From assembly GCF_014650675.1 (NCBI RefSeq), contig NZ_BMVK01000008.1:124001-188000 (forward strand): DNA of 64,000 bases, read 5' to 3'. Source of the DNA: Streptomyces anulatus. Its GTDB lineage: Bacteria; Actinomycetota; Actinomycetes; Streptomycetales; Streptomycetaceae. The position numbers and the translations under genes were made by a program. The notes beneath the pieces are model-generated. The model had not been told where the DNA came from, ran no database searches, and saw nothing but the letters and a program-made list of their open reading frames with translations. This document shows positions 7,401 through 16,171 of this stretch, piece by piece; the stretch's first letter is position 1; each line of letters begins with the position of its first letter.

Positions 7401-8134
7401 GCGGCAGAACGGTCCTGGTGACGGGCGCCACCGGCGCGATCGGCCGGGCCGTGGCCACCGCGCTCCACGGTCCCGGGACCACGCTCGTCCTGCACTACGG
7501 TCACGACCGGGCCGCCGCCGAGAACCTGCGCGACGCACTGCTTCCGGGCGCGGCCCGGGTCGAGACCGTACGGGCGGATCTGGGCGACCCCGAGGCGGTC
7601 ACGGCGCTCCTGGAGACCGTGGAACGCACGGTCGGGCCCCCCGACGTGCTGGTGAGCAACGCGGCCGTGCTGCGGCCCGGGGCGGCGCACCGGGTGCGCC
7701 TGTCCGACTGGGACGAGAGCATCGCGGTCAACCTCACCGCCGCGATGCTCCTCGCCCGGGGCGTCCTGCCCGGGATGACCCGGCAGGGGTGGGGCCGTCT
7801 GGTCTTCACCACCTCGGTGGCCGGGCTGACCGGCTGGCCGTTCCAGACCGCGTACGCCTCCTCCAAGGCGGGGTTGCTGGGACTGACCCGGACCATCGCC
7901 CGTGAGACGGCGCGCTTCGGGGTCACCGCGAACGCGGTGGCCCCGGGGTACGTCCCCTCCGCCATGAGCTCGGCCGGCGGAGACCGGGCACGCGAGGCGA
8001 TCCTCGCGCAGACCCCGATGCGGCGGGCCGGTACGCCCGACGAGGTGGCGGCCGTGGTCGGCTTCCTCTGCTCCGAACAGGCTTCCTACCTGACCGGCCA
8101 GGTAGTGGCGGTCGACGGAGGGATGAGTCTGTGA
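7397..8134 (+). CDS. SDR-family 3-ketoacyl-ACP reductase
   Basis: 245 residues, FabG-sized. The cofactor motif is TGATGAIG. The NAG-type motif reads SNAAV, the catalytic triad is Ser in FTTSVAG with Tyr and Lys in YASSKAG, and the C-terminus VVAVDGGMSL is typical of FabG. It would reduce beta-ketoacyl groups on an ACP with NADPH. The start GTG overlaps the previous stop, and its own stop overlaps the acyltransferase start. With the KS, KS-like, acyltransferase and MaoC-like genes it could form a small reducing type II PKS, or it could act on a sugar. SDR identity is firm; the substrate is inferred. Confidence 0.8.
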   Translation: MSGRTVLVTGATGAIGRAVATALHGPGTTLVLHYGHDRAAAENLRDALLPGAARVETVRADLGDPEAVTALLETVERTVGPPDVLVSNAAVLRPGAAHRVRLSDWDESIAVNLTAAMLLARGVLPGMTRQGWGRLVFTTSVAGLTGWPFQTAYASSKAGLLGLTRTIARETARFGVTANAVAPGYVPSAMSSAGGDRAREAILAQTPMRRAGTPDEVAAVVGFLCSEQASYLTGQVVAVDGGMSL

Positions 8135-9066
8135 GCCACGCCCTGCTGTTCCCGGGCCAGGGGGCGCAGTTCCCCGGCATGGCCCAGCGCTGGTACGAGA
8201 AGTACGGCGAGGTGCGGGACCTGTTCCAGCGGTCCGAGGAACGTACCGGGCTTCCGCTGCGCACCCTGTGCTTCGGTACGTCGCGGGAGGACCAGGCACG
8301 CACCGACTGGACCCAGCCCTGTGTGCTGACCGCGTCCCTGGCGGGCCATCTGGCCCTCGGCCGCTTCCTGCGGGAACACGGGGCGCCGACGGCCCCGGCC
8401 GCGGTCGCGGGGCACAGCCTCGGCCACTTCACCGCTCTGGTGGCCGCCGGGGTCCTGGACGGCGACACCGCCCTGGACCTCGTGCACCGCCGCGGCCGGA
8501 TCATGTTCGCGGCGAGCAGGGAGCGGCCCGGAGCCATGGCGGCGCTCCTCGGGCTGAAGCTGCCCCGGGTGCGGGCCCTCGTCGACGGCGTCCCCGACGG
8601 CGTGGCGACGGTGGCCGCCGTCAACGGCCCCGACCAGATCATCGTCTCCGGCGACCGCGCCGCCCTGACGTGGGTGGGGGGCGAGGCCCTGCGCGCCGGC
8701 GCGGAGCGCGTGGTCCCGCTCGCCATCGGGATCGCCGCGCACTCGCCCCTGATGGCCGCGGCGCAGGAGGAGTTCGCCGAAGAGCTCCGCGGTCTGCGGC
8801 TCGCCGTGCCGCGTGTCCCCGTCGCGCTGAACACCACGGGAACGCTGACCACCGATCCGGCCCGGATCCGGGAGGACCTGCTGGTCCACATGGTCCGGCC
8901 CGTCCTGTGGTGGGACTCCGTCGCGGCCGTTCGCGGGCTCGGCGTCCGCCGTCTTCTCGACGTCGGCCCCGGCCGCACGCTCAGCAAGGTGCTGCGCCGC
9001 GACCTGGCCGACGGCACTGTGCTCGCCCATGACACCCCCCGAGGCCCGGAGGCCCTGCTGACATGA
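8131..9066 (+). CDS. FabD-like malonyl-CoA:ACP acyltransferase
   Basis: 311 residues, the normal FabD length. It carries the LFPGQGAQ start motif, the nucleophile in AGHSLGHF near residue 93 and the C-terminal DVGPGRTL. It would load malonyl, or a related acyl group, from CoA onto the pantetheine of an ACP. Discrete acyltransferases are rare in type II PKS clusters, which usually borrow FabD from fatty-acid synthesis, so its presence implies a dedicated extender or starter supply. It is coupled by overlaps to the ketoreductase before it and the glycosyltransferase after it. Confidence 0.85.
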   Translation: MSHALLFPGQGAQFPGMAQRWYEKYGEVRDLFQRSEERTGLPLRTLCFGTSREDQARTDWTQPCVLTASLAGHLALGRFLREHGAPTAPAAVAGHSLGHFTALVAAGVLDGDTALDLVHRRGRIMFAASRERPGAMAALLGLKLPRVRALVDGVPDGVATVAAVNGPDQIIVSGDRAALTWVGGEALRAGAERVVPLAIGIAAHSPLMAAAQEEFAEELRGLRLAVPRVPVALNTTGTLTTDPARIREDLLVHMVRPVLWWDSVAAVRGLGVRRLLDVGPGRTLSKVLRRDLADGTVLAHDTPRGPEALLT

Positions 9067-10328
9067 CGATCCGTACCCTGTTCTTTCCCTGGTCCGCCGG
9101 CGGCGGCGCCGGGTACACCGGGCGCGGCCTGGCCGCGGCGGACCGGCTCGACGACCGGTTCACGGTGGCGTTCGGCCCGTCGGCGGTGACCCGGATGGTC
9201 GCGGAGGCCGGGTACCCCGTGGTGGGGACGCCCTCCCCGGGCGGCCCCCCGGAGAAGGTCCCGGCCTTCCTGCCGTTCACCGACGTGGAGCGGGTGTACG
9301 CGGTGACGGCGCGCTACTACCGCACCGGCGTCCTGACCGAGCACCTGCGCCGCGACCTGGCGGCCATCGACGCCTACCGTCCGGACATCGTGGTCACCGA
9401 CATGCAGCCGACGGCCGTGCTGGCCGCCAGGCTGCGCGGGCTGCCGGTGGTGTCGCTCGCCGACACCGACTTCCTGTACGACGAGCCGTGCCCGTGGATG
9501 CCGTGGAACACCGCGTCCCCGACGAAGCTGCTGCCCCACCCGGACGCCCTCACGGCCCTCAGCGAGCTGGCCGTGGGACAGGGCCTCCCCCCGGTGGGCC
9601 ATGTCCGTGACCTGCTGTGGGGCGACCGCACGGTGGTGCCGAGCGCGCCCGAGGTGGAGCCGGTGCCCCGGCCGCCCGCGGGCCGGGCGGCGGCGGACTA
9701 CGTGGGGCCGCTGTACTGGGACCCGCCGGGCGCGCCCTTCCGGCCGGACCGCCGTGAGGGCGATCACCACGTCTACGTGACGATCGGGAGCGGGGGCATG
9801 GTCACGGAGCGCGCGCTGGACGAGGTCCTCACGGCGCTGGACCGGCCGGGCTTCACCGTCTTCCTCTCAGCGGGCTTCTCGGCCGCCGACCGACTGCGGC
9901 GGCACGCCAACGTCCAGGTCGGCGGGTTCACCGGGATCACGGGCCCGATCGGCTGGGCCGACCTGGTGCTCAGCCACGGCGGCTACTCCACCGTGCTGGC
10001 GTCCCTGGAGCAGGGGAAGCCGCAGGTCGTCCTGCCGTTCATGTCCGAACAGGAGGCGAACGGGCGGTACTTCGTCGAACGGCACGGTGCGGGGCTGGTG
10101 GCGCGGACCACCGAGGTCGATCCGCACAGCGGCGCGCTCACCTACGTCAACCGGCACGGCGGCGTCACCGACGACCCGGTGGTTCCCGCCGCCGAGATCG
10201 CCCGGACCGTGGACGAAGTGCTCGGCGACAGCGCGTTCGCGGCGCGGGCGGGGTACGCGAGCGCCTCGCTCGCGCGGCACCGGGCCGAGGCCGACCTGTC
10301 GGAGATCTTCGCGTCGGTGGTGCGCTGA
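9063..10328 (+). CDS. GT1-family glycosyltransferase
   Basis: 421 residues of UGT/MGT-like GT-B fold. The C-terminal donor-binding region includes HVYVTIGSGG and the segment WADLVLSHGGYSTVLASLEQGKPQVVLP, which matches the GT1 donor site with His and Gly-rich turn followed by Gln. It is the last gene of the rightward operon and starts within the acyltransferase stop (ATGA). Its donor may be the sugar made by the epimerase and GT75-like gene of the same operon. Acceptor unknown. A perfect palindromic terminator follows 11 bases after its stop. Confidence 0.85.
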   Translation: MTIRTLFFPWSAGGGAGYTGRGLAAADRLDDRFTVAFGPSAVTRMVAEAGYPVVGTPSPGGPPEKVPAFLPFTDVERVYAVTARYYRTGVLTEHLRRDLAAIDAYRPDIVVTDMQPTAVLAARLRGLPVVSLADTDFLYDEPCPWMPWNTASPTKLLPHPDALTALSELAVGQGLPPVGHVRDLLWGDRTVVPSAPEVEPVPRPPAGRAAADYVGPLYWDPPGAPFRPDRREGDHHVYVTIGSGGMVTERALDEVLTALDRPGFTVFLSAGFSAADRLRRHANVQVGGFTGITGPIGWADLVLSHGGYSTVLASLEQGKPQVVLPFMSEQEANGRYFVERHGAGLVARTTEVDPHSGALTYVNRHGGVTDDPVVPAAEIARTVDEVLGDSAFAARAGYASASLARHRAEADLSEIFASVVR

Positions 10329-10338
10329 CCGACGACGT

Positions 10339-10370
10339 GAGGGGGACGACCCGGCCGGGTCGTCCCCCTC
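10339..10370. terminator. bidirectional terminator, perfect 16-bp arms
   Basis: A perfect 32-bp palindrome (GAGGGGGACGACCCGG and its reverse complement with no loop bases). It fills the 64-base gap between the converging glycosyltransferase and AMP-ligase genes and would end both operons. Confidence 0.85.
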
Positions 10371-10392
10371 ACACGGCGCGGCGGACGCGCGG

Positions 10393-11691
10393 TCACCGCA
10401 AGGTGTCCAGCAACTCCGCACGCAGGATCTTGCCCGCCGCGCTGCGCGGCAGCGCGCCCACCCGGTGAATGGCCTGCGGGACCTTGTACGGAGCCAGGGC
10501 CGTCGCCAGGAGCGCGCGCAGCTCGTCCCGCCGGAAGGCGTCCGACGCCTCGACGAAGAGGCACAGCCGGGTGGCCCCGGGCACCGAGGTGTCGCCCACG
10601 ACCGCGCAGTCCTTGACCGGCGCGTAGCCGCGCACGGACGCCTCCACCTCGGCGGCGGAGACCTTGTTGCCCGCGATGTTGATCACTCCGCCCGCCCGCC
10701 CGAGCAGCCGCAGCCGGCCGTCGGCGTCCAGCCGGCCGAGGTCGCCGGTCCTGCGCGGGCCGGCCAGTGTCTCCGACGTGCCGTCGGCCCCGAGCAGCCT
10801 GCCCGGGGCGCCGGAGGTCTCCACCACCACCTCGCCCCCGGGGGCGACCGTGAGCCCGACGCCCGCCAGGGCCCTGCCCACTCCGTCGGCGCGTCCCTCG
10901 GCGTCCACGGTGAGCATGCCGTGCTCGGAGGTCCCGAAGTGTTCTCCGACCGGCCAGCCCACCCCGCGTTCCCAGGCGGCCCGCTGGTCCGGCAGGAACG
11001 GTGATCCGGCCGACAGGCACAGCCGGGGCGGGCGGGCGACCGCCAGCCCGCCCGCGTACCACTGGTAGAGCAGCGGCACCGACAGCAGCACGTCGACACG
11101 GTGCCGGTCCAGTGCGGCGGCCAGGGCCGCCGGACCGGTGCGCCGGGCCGCGCCGACACAGGTCGCCCCCGCCATCAGGGAGCCGACGATCCCGCCGCAC
11201 ACCGCGTAACTGTGGTGCGGCGGCGTGGTGCACAGGACGACCTCCCCCTCGCCGAGTCCCAGCGCGGAGGCGAACGCGGCGGCGTTGGAGGCGACGGCGG
11301 ACCAGGGGCGTTCGACGCACTTGGGCGGGCCGTCGACACCGGAACTGGTCAGGCCGAGTCCCGCTGCGCCGGTGGGAGGCGCCGTACGGAAGATGCTCCG
11401 CACCCGCTCGTGTTCGCCGGGCCGCCCCTGTGCGTCGAGCAGGAGCAGCCCCACGTCGGCGATGGCCGCGGCGACGACGGCGACGGCCGTCTCCACCGCG
11501 CACCCGGCGACGAGATGACGTCGCGGGACCGGGCTTTCGGCACGCCAGTCGTCCGCCGTCCGCCGTGCGCGCCGGAGCAGTTCCGCGTAACCGACGGAGG
11601 CCCGGGGCGACACGACGGCGAGGCGTTCGGGCGCGGTGCTCGCCACCTCGGCGATCCGTGCGGCCAGCCGGCCGGGGGCGCCGGGACTCAT
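10393..11691 (-). CDS. AMP-forming acyl/aryl ligase
   Basis: 432 residues, shorter than most ANL-family ligases (500 or more). The P-loop-type motif is TSSGVDGPPK, the A8 region is TGDLGRLDADGRLRL, and the catalytic C-terminal Lys is in SAAGKILR. It would activate a carboxylic acid as the adenylate and transfer it to CoA or to an ACP. It is the last gene of the leftward operon, whose first two genes predict 3-amino-4-hydroxybenzoate, so that acid is the leading substrate candidate. The ATG overlaps the stop of the KS-like gene. Substrate and acceptor are inference. Confidence 0.85.
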   Translation of the reverse strand: MSPGAPGRLAARIAEVASTAPERLAVVSPRASVGYAELLRRARRTADDWRAESPVPRRHLVAGCAVETAVAVVAAAIADVGLLLLDAQGRPGEHERVRSIFRTAPPTGAAGLGLTSSGVDGPPKCVERPWSAVASNAAAFASALGLGEGEVVLCTTPPHHSYAVCGGIVGSLMAGATCVGAARRTGPAALAAALDRHRVDVLLSVPLLYQWYAGGLAVARPPRLCLSAGSPFLPDQRAAWERGVGWPVGEHFGTSEHGMLTVDAEGRADGVGRALAGVGLTVAPGGEVVVETSGAPGRLLGADGTSETLAGPRRTGDLGRLDADGRLRLLGRAGGVINIAGNKVSAAEVEASVRGYAPVKDCAVVGDTSVPGATRLCLFVEASDAFRRDELRALLATALAPYKVPQAIHRVGALPRSAAGKILRAELLDTLR

Positions 11692-12470
11692 CCGAGTACC
11701 AGCGCGTCACGGAGGCCCGCCGCCCGGGAGACCACCACGAGGGGCTCCGCCGCGTCCGCCAGCAGGCGCAGGAGGCCGGGCCCCGCGGTCCGTACGGTGG
11801 TGCCCGCACGCCCGGCCGGCGCGTCCGCGCCGTCGCCTTCGCCTTCGCCGGACCGGTGCACGGTCAGGGACGGCCCCCTCCCGCCACCCGCCGTCAGTAC
11901 CAGGGCGGTGGCGCGGCCCTCGGGGGGAGCGCCGGCGGCGGTCCCGGGACCGTCCGGGCAGGGGGCCGCGGCGAACGGTGTCAGTGCCTCGTACTCCGCG
12001 ACGACCACGGTCGCGGCGCGGCCGGACCGGATCCTGCGCACCGCGTGGGCCACGGCCTGGAACTCGGCGTCGGGCCCCACCAGGGTGGCGCTCGCCCCGC
12101 CCAGGCCGAGGTCCAGGGCGGCGGCGGACACCATCGCGTGCGGCGAGTAGTGCAAGAACTGTTCGGGGTCGAGCCATTTGGGCCCGGCCTCGCGCAGTTG
12201 CTCGTGCATCACCTCGGCCACGTGCGAGGTGCCGTACCAGGTGGCCGCCACGAACTCGGTCTCCGTGCGGCCGGGTACCCCGCCCGCCCGCTCGATGGCC
12301 TCGGCGACCGTGGCGGTGAACCGGGTGGACAGGTCACGGACGAGGGCCGGGGCGTTTTCCCAGCCCTCGCGCCCGCGCGCACGCTCGCGCCAGTGGGCGG
12401 TCAGGTCGAACTCCGTGGCGGCGGCGCCCGCCCGCCGGGCACCGGTTCCGTCGCTCCTCGTCGCGGTCAT
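11688..12470 (-). CDS. half-length ketosynthase-like protein without catalytic Cys
   Basis: 260 residues resembling the N-terminal half of a KAS II-type ketosynthase. It includes a stretch on thiolase-fold helices (HAMVSAAALDLGLGG, then ASATLVGPDAEFQA) where the TACSS active-site segment should be. There is no Cys there and no C-terminal His motifs, so it cannot be a competent condensing enzyme alone. Its ATG overlaps the stop of the ACP-KS gene (ATGA), so the two are translationally coupled like KS and CLF subunits of type II PKSs. It is far too short for a normal CLF (about 400 residues). It may be a scaffold or a chain-length partner. The assignment rests on weak similarity seen by eye. 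Confidence 0.6.
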   Translation of the reverse strand: MTATRSDGTGARRAGAAATEFDLTAHWRERARGREGWENAPALVRDLSTRFTATVAEAIERAGGVPGRTETEFVAATWYGTSHVAEVMHEQLREAGPKWLDPEQFLHYSPHAMVSAAALDLGLGGASATLVGPDAEFQAVAHAVRRIRSGRAATVVVAEYEALTPFAAAPCPDGPGTAAGAPPEGRATALVLTAGGGRGPSLTVHRSGEGEGDGADAPAGRAGTTVRTAGPGLLRLLADAAEPLVVVSRAAGLRDALVLG

Positions 12471-13867
12471 GCTCGCTCCCATACCAGTGCCGTGTTCACG
12501 CCGCCCAGTCCGCAGGAGACCGACAGCGCGTACCGCGGGGAGGCCTCGCGCGGCTCCCGGACGATGTCGAGTTCCGCCCAGCGCTCGTCGAAGGGCTCGC
12601 CGCCGAACGTGGGAGTGATCACCCCCCGGGCGAGGGACAGCAGACACACCGTCGACTCGATGACCCCGGCCGCACCCTGGCAGTGCCACAGCACTCCCTT
12701 GGAACTGTTCAGCGGCACCCGGGGCAGGTGGTCTCCGAACACCGCCCGCAGGGCCTCCGTCTCCGCCACGTCGCCGAGCTTCGTGCCCGGACCATGGGTG
12801 TTCACGAAGGACACCTCCGGCGGCGTGATCCCGGCGTCGGCGAGCGCGCGTCGCACCGCCAGTTCGATGCCCCCGGCCTCGGGGGCCGCCAGATGGCTCG
12901 TCAGGCTGCTGGCGCCGTATCCCACCAGCCGGCCGCCTGCCGCGGACGTCCCCCGGCTCCCGGAGGCGTCGGGGGCGGGCGGGCCGTCCGTCCTGCGCAG
13001 CAGAACGGCCGCGGCGGCCTCGGAGATCGCGATGCCCCGTCGCTCCGAGCTGAAGGGGCGACAGCCGTCCGGGCTCAGCGTGCGCAGCGCGGCGAGCCCG
13101 TGGAACCCGGTCTCCGAGACCGTGTCGGCGCCGACCACCAGCACCTCGTCGGCGTCCCGGGACCGCAGCGCCTCCAGGGCGTACCCCAGGGCCACCGCCC
13201 CGGAGGCCGAAGCGCTGCCGATGACGGTGGCGCTCCCGCCCAGCCCGAGGGCGGCCGCCGCCCGGCGGGCGAGGTTGCCCACGAACGCCGGGCCGGACGG
13301 TGCGGGGCCCGTGTCCATCGCGTGGGCCAGGGCGCTGCCACCGGTGTCGGTGGTCCCCACGACGAGATGGACGCGGGTGCGGTCGGCCACCCCGGCCTCC
13401 GCGAGAGCCTGCTCGGCCGCCGCGAGGAGCAGGGTGAGCAGTCGCCCGGGCGAGGTGATCTCCTCGTCGGTGGCCCCCGGCACGACGCCGGCCCGGTGGC
13501 GGCCCTCCGGCTGGTAGGGCACCGGAACCCGGTGGGCCGTGCCGTCGAGCAGGGAGTCCCACAGTGCGTCCACGCCGTGGCCGGTGGGGGCGACGACCCC
13601 GAGTCCGGCCGCTTCGAACCTCTCCGCCGCCGGTGCGCCCGGGCCGATCGCTTCGGCCAGGGCGGCGATGGAGAGGTCCGGCAGGAACAGCACCTCGTCG
13701 TCGATCACCGCGCCGGTGCGCTGCTGCAGTTCGGCGGTGAGCGCGATCAGCGCGACCGAGTCCAGGCCCAGTGCCAGCAGCGGTTCCTCGTCGGTGAGCC
13801 GGTCGACGTCCGCGCGCACCGCCCGGGTGGCGAGCGCCTCCCGGACCAGTGCCGCGCGGTCACCCAT
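12467..13867 (-). CDS. ACP-ketosynthase fusion with Ser replacing the active-site Cys
   Basis: 466 residues. Residues 1-75 form an acyl carrier domain with the phosphopantetheine Ser in LALGLDSVALI. Residues ~85-466 form a KAS II-type ketosynthase. The nucleophile region reads VIGSASASGAVALGYALEAL, where the family has TACxSG, so the Cys is a Ser. The two catalytic His motifs are kept: VNTHGPGTKLGD and SSKGVLWHCQGAAG. Ser-containing ketosynthase homologues such as DpsC in daunorubicin biosynthesis are known. They can still bind acyl groups and some act as acyltransferases. An N-terminal ACP fused to a KS is unusual. It starts inside the aminotransferase stop region and is coupled to the KS-like gene. 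Confidence 0.8.
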   Translation of the reverse strand: MGDRAALVREALATRAVRADVDRLTDEEPLLALGLDSVALIALTAELQQRTGAVIDDEVLFLPDLSIAALAEAIGPGAPAAERFEAAGLGVVAPTGHGVDALWDSLLDGTAHRVPVPYQPEGRHRAGVVPGATDEEITSPGRLLTLLLAAAEQALAEAGVADRTRVHLVVGTTDTGGSALAHAMDTGPAPSGPAFVGNLARRAAAALGLGGSATVIGSASASGAVALGYALEALRSRDADEVLVVGADTVSETGFHGLAALRTLSPDGCRPFSSERRGIAISEAAAAVLLRRTDGPPAPDASGSRGTSAAGGRLVGYGASSLTSHLAAPEAGGIELAVRRALADAGITPPEVSFVNTHGPGTKLGDVAETEALRAVFGDHLPRVPLNSSKGVLWHCQGAAGVIESTVCLLSLARGVITPTFGGEPFDERWAELDIVREPREASPRYALSVSCGLGGVNTALVWERA

Positions 13868-15095
13868 GGCCGAGGGCGGCCTCCGCCGCCCGGAATCCGG
13901 CCGCGGTGGCCTCCAGCGCCGTCGCGATGTCCTTCTCGGTCATGGCTCCGCAGATGTACCAGTGATGGTTGGGGTGCAGGAGCACTCCTCGCCGGATCGT
14001 CTCGGTGTAGAAGGCGTCCCGCGCCCGGGCCAGCGCCTGTTCGTCGGGGTCGGTGAACCGCAGGAACGGCATCTGCGGTACGCCGACGGCCTCGGCGCTC
14101 ACCGGGGAGGCGGTGGCCTGGCCGTCGAGCCCGCGCAGGAACTGCTCGCCGAGCGCCTCGACATGCTTGAGCACCGGCGTGTCACGGAGCTGCGTGATCG
14201 TCGCGAGGGCGGCGGCCATCTCGGCGCCGTTCACGTGGAAGGTGGAGCCGATGTGCACCTCCCCGACCGTCCGCATGACCCGTTCCGAGCCGACGAGGAC
14301 GGAGATCGGGTAGCCGTTCGCCATGGCCTTGCTGAAGGTCACCAGGTCGGCGGTCACCCCGTACTTCTCCTGGGCGCCGCCCAGGCTCATGCGGAAGCCC
14401 GAGCGCATCTCGTCCAGCACGAACAACGCACCGTGCGCATGGGCGAGTTCGGCGGCGGCCTGGAGGAATCCGGGGGCCGGCGGCTCCACCTCGAACGGCA
14501 TCATCAGCAGGCAGGCGATCTCGCCGGGGTGCGCCTCGAACTCCGCTTCGAGGCTGGCGAGGTCGTTGTACGTGAAGGTGCTGACGGCCTGGGCGGGGAC
14601 CCCGCCGGGGCGGGTGGCGCACCAGTCGTGCCAGCCGTTGTATCCCCAGCGGACGACTCGCTCGCGGCCGGTGTGCGCGCGGCTGACGCGGACGGCGGCA
14701 CTGGTCGCGTCGGACCCGCTCTTCAGCAGGAACACCCGCTCGGCTCCCGGGATCACCGAGGTGAGCAGTTCCGCGAGCTCCACCTGCACCCGCTTGCGCA
14801 GGGTGATCGCGAAGCCGTCCCGGATCTCCTCGGCGACCGCGGCGGAGACGACCGGGTCGGCGTGGCCGAGGATGATGGTGCCGTAGGCGAGGATGAAGTC
14901 GAGGTACTTGTTGCCGTCGACGTCCCACACATGGGCGCCGGAGGCCCGTTCGGCGAAGACCGGGTACTCGCCGTCGACGAGCCGGTCGCGGGGCAGGACG
15001 TAGCCGGAGTAGGCCAGCGTCGCGTCGACCTTGGCGGCCCTGGCCAGCAGGTCCCGGGAACCGCTCAGGGCGAGCGGCGTGCTGGATGCGCTCAT
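13860..15095 (-). CDS. class III PLP-dependent aminotransferase (GSA aminomutase-like)
   Basis: 411 residues. It resembles glutamate-1-semialdehyde aminotransferases: LKSGSDATSAAVRVSRAHTG binds the PLP phosphate, FVLDEMRSGFR carries the cofactor Asp, and FSKAMANGYP carries the Schiff-base Lys. It would aminate an aldehyde or ketone, or move an amino group between neighbouring carbons. In this operon it may act on an ACP-bound chain or on a sugar or cyclitol; the sequence does not decide. The ATG at 15095 is preceded by a GAAGGAG-type site and overlaps the BtrH-like stop. The ACP-KS gene begins inside its 3' end. Confidence 0.85.
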   Translation of the reverse strand: MSASSTPLALSGSRDLLARAAKVDATLAYSGYVLPRDRLVDGEYPVFAERASGAHVWDVDGNKYLDFILAYGTIILGHADPVVSAAVAEEIRDGFAITLRKRVQVELAELLTSVIPGAERVFLLKSGSDATSAAVRVSRAHTGRERVVRWGYNGWHDWCATRPGGVPAQAVSTFTYNDLASLEAEFEAHPGEIACLLMMPFEVEPPAPGFLQAAAELAHAHGALFVLDEMRSGFRMSLGGAQEKYGVTADLVTFSKAMANGYPISVLVGSERVMRTVGEVHIGSTFHVNGAEMAAALATITQLRDTPVLKHVEALGEQFLRGLDGQATASPVSAEAVGVPQMPFLRFTDPDEQALARARDAFYTETIRRGVLLHPNHHWYICGAMTEKDIATALEATAAGFRAAEAALGHG

Positions 15096-16171
15096 GGTTG
15101 GACTCCTTCGAAGGTCACGTGGGTCACGGAGTGCGCGGCGGGGCTCGCCGGGGCGGGGGCGGCCGGTCCGGGCGGTGTCACGTCCTCGGCGAAGCACCAC
15201 GCCCGCATGTCCTCCACCCGGCGCCACAGCCGGTCGTCGGCGGGGCGCGCGGTCCCGTCGCCGGCCTCCGGCGTACCGGAGGAGACGGCCACCAGGGCGG
15301 CCAGGGCCCGTCGCGCGGACCCGAACACCGACAGCACCGGCCGGTAGACGGTGCGGTCCTGCGCCTCCTCGCCCGCGTACCGGTGGGCGCCGAGCAGGGC
15401 CAGGCCGAGCCGCTGGGAGGCGGCCGCGGCCGACCGTGCGGCGTCGGCCACCGCCGGGTCGGTGTCCCGGACGGACAGGGCGGTCAGGAACAGCGCGGGC
15501 TGCAGTTCACCGAGGACCAGTACGTGCAGGGCGCGGGCCATGGGACCGGTCAGCCCCTCGCGTTCCCAGCGTTCGGCGAAGCCGTCCAGCGCCGCGAGGT
15601 CCTCGGCCAGCCACCGGGTCATCGGCCGTACGAGGGTCTCGCGCAGCGAGTCCGCGGTGTCCTCGGGCGGTTCGAAGTGCACGGTGGCGAAGCGGCAGGC
15701 GCTGCGCACCACGGCCGGGGAGACCGGGATCCGCCGGACGAACCCGTCCTCGGGGGGAGCGTCGGTATCCAGTACCTCGAGCTCCGTCGCGGTGGCCCCG
15801 ATGACGAGGACCATGTGGTCGAGGAAGTGGTGCCTGCCCTCGAACTCGTCCCCGGGCCAGTAGAAGCGGTCGGGCATCAGGATCACCGGGGAGCCCTCGG
15901 TGACCAGCCGTGTCAGCTCGCCCCAGTGCTCCCGCCCGTCCACGGCGTTGCGCCAGGAGAGCCGGCCGCTGCGGAACCGGGCCGGCTCACGCCTGCCACC
16001 GGTCAGGTCGACCGGCAGGGCCAGGGCCCGTGCCACGTCCAGCGGGGCGAAGCCCTGGGCCCGCAGGACCGCTTCGGTGCAGCGCAGCAGACAGCTGAGG
16101 CCGTCCAGCGGCCCGGTCCGCCAGCCCAGCGAGCGGGCGGGGTCGAACACGGGCCGCTCCCGGTCAGCCAT
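15092..16171 (-). CDS. BtrH-like acyltransferase, acts on ACP-bound acyl group
   Basis: 359 residues. The N-terminal ~150 residues look like the BtrH_N domain (butirosin biosynthesis protein H). It includes an early GLSCLLRCTEAVL segment with Cys residues and a later HHFLDHMVLVIGA strand, fitting a papain-like Cys/His arrangement. In butirosin, BtrH transfers a side chain from the ACP BtrI to an amine of the aminoglycoside. Here the gene overlaps an ACP gene directly upstream, the same pairing. The C-terminal half is helical and I do not recognise it. The role (amide formation between an ACP-bound acid and an amine) is inferred from motif and neighbour. Confidence 0.6.
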   Translation of the reverse strand: MADRERPVFDPARSLGWRTGPLDGLSCLLRCTEAVLRAQGFAPLDVARALALPVDLTGGRREPARFRSGRLSWRNAVDGREHWGELTRLVTEGSPVILMPDRFYWPGDEFEGRHHFLDHMVLVIGATATELEVLDTDAPPEDGFVRRIPVSPAVVRSACRFATVHFEPPEDTADSLRETLVRPMTRWLAEDLAALDGFAERWEREGLTGPMARALHVLVLGELQPALFLTALSVRDTDPAVADAARSAAAASQRLGLALLGAHRYAGEEAQDRTVYRPVLSVFGSARRALAALVAVSSGTPEAGDGTARPADDRLWRRVEDMRAWCFAEDVTPPGPAAPAPASPAAHSVTHVTFEGVQP

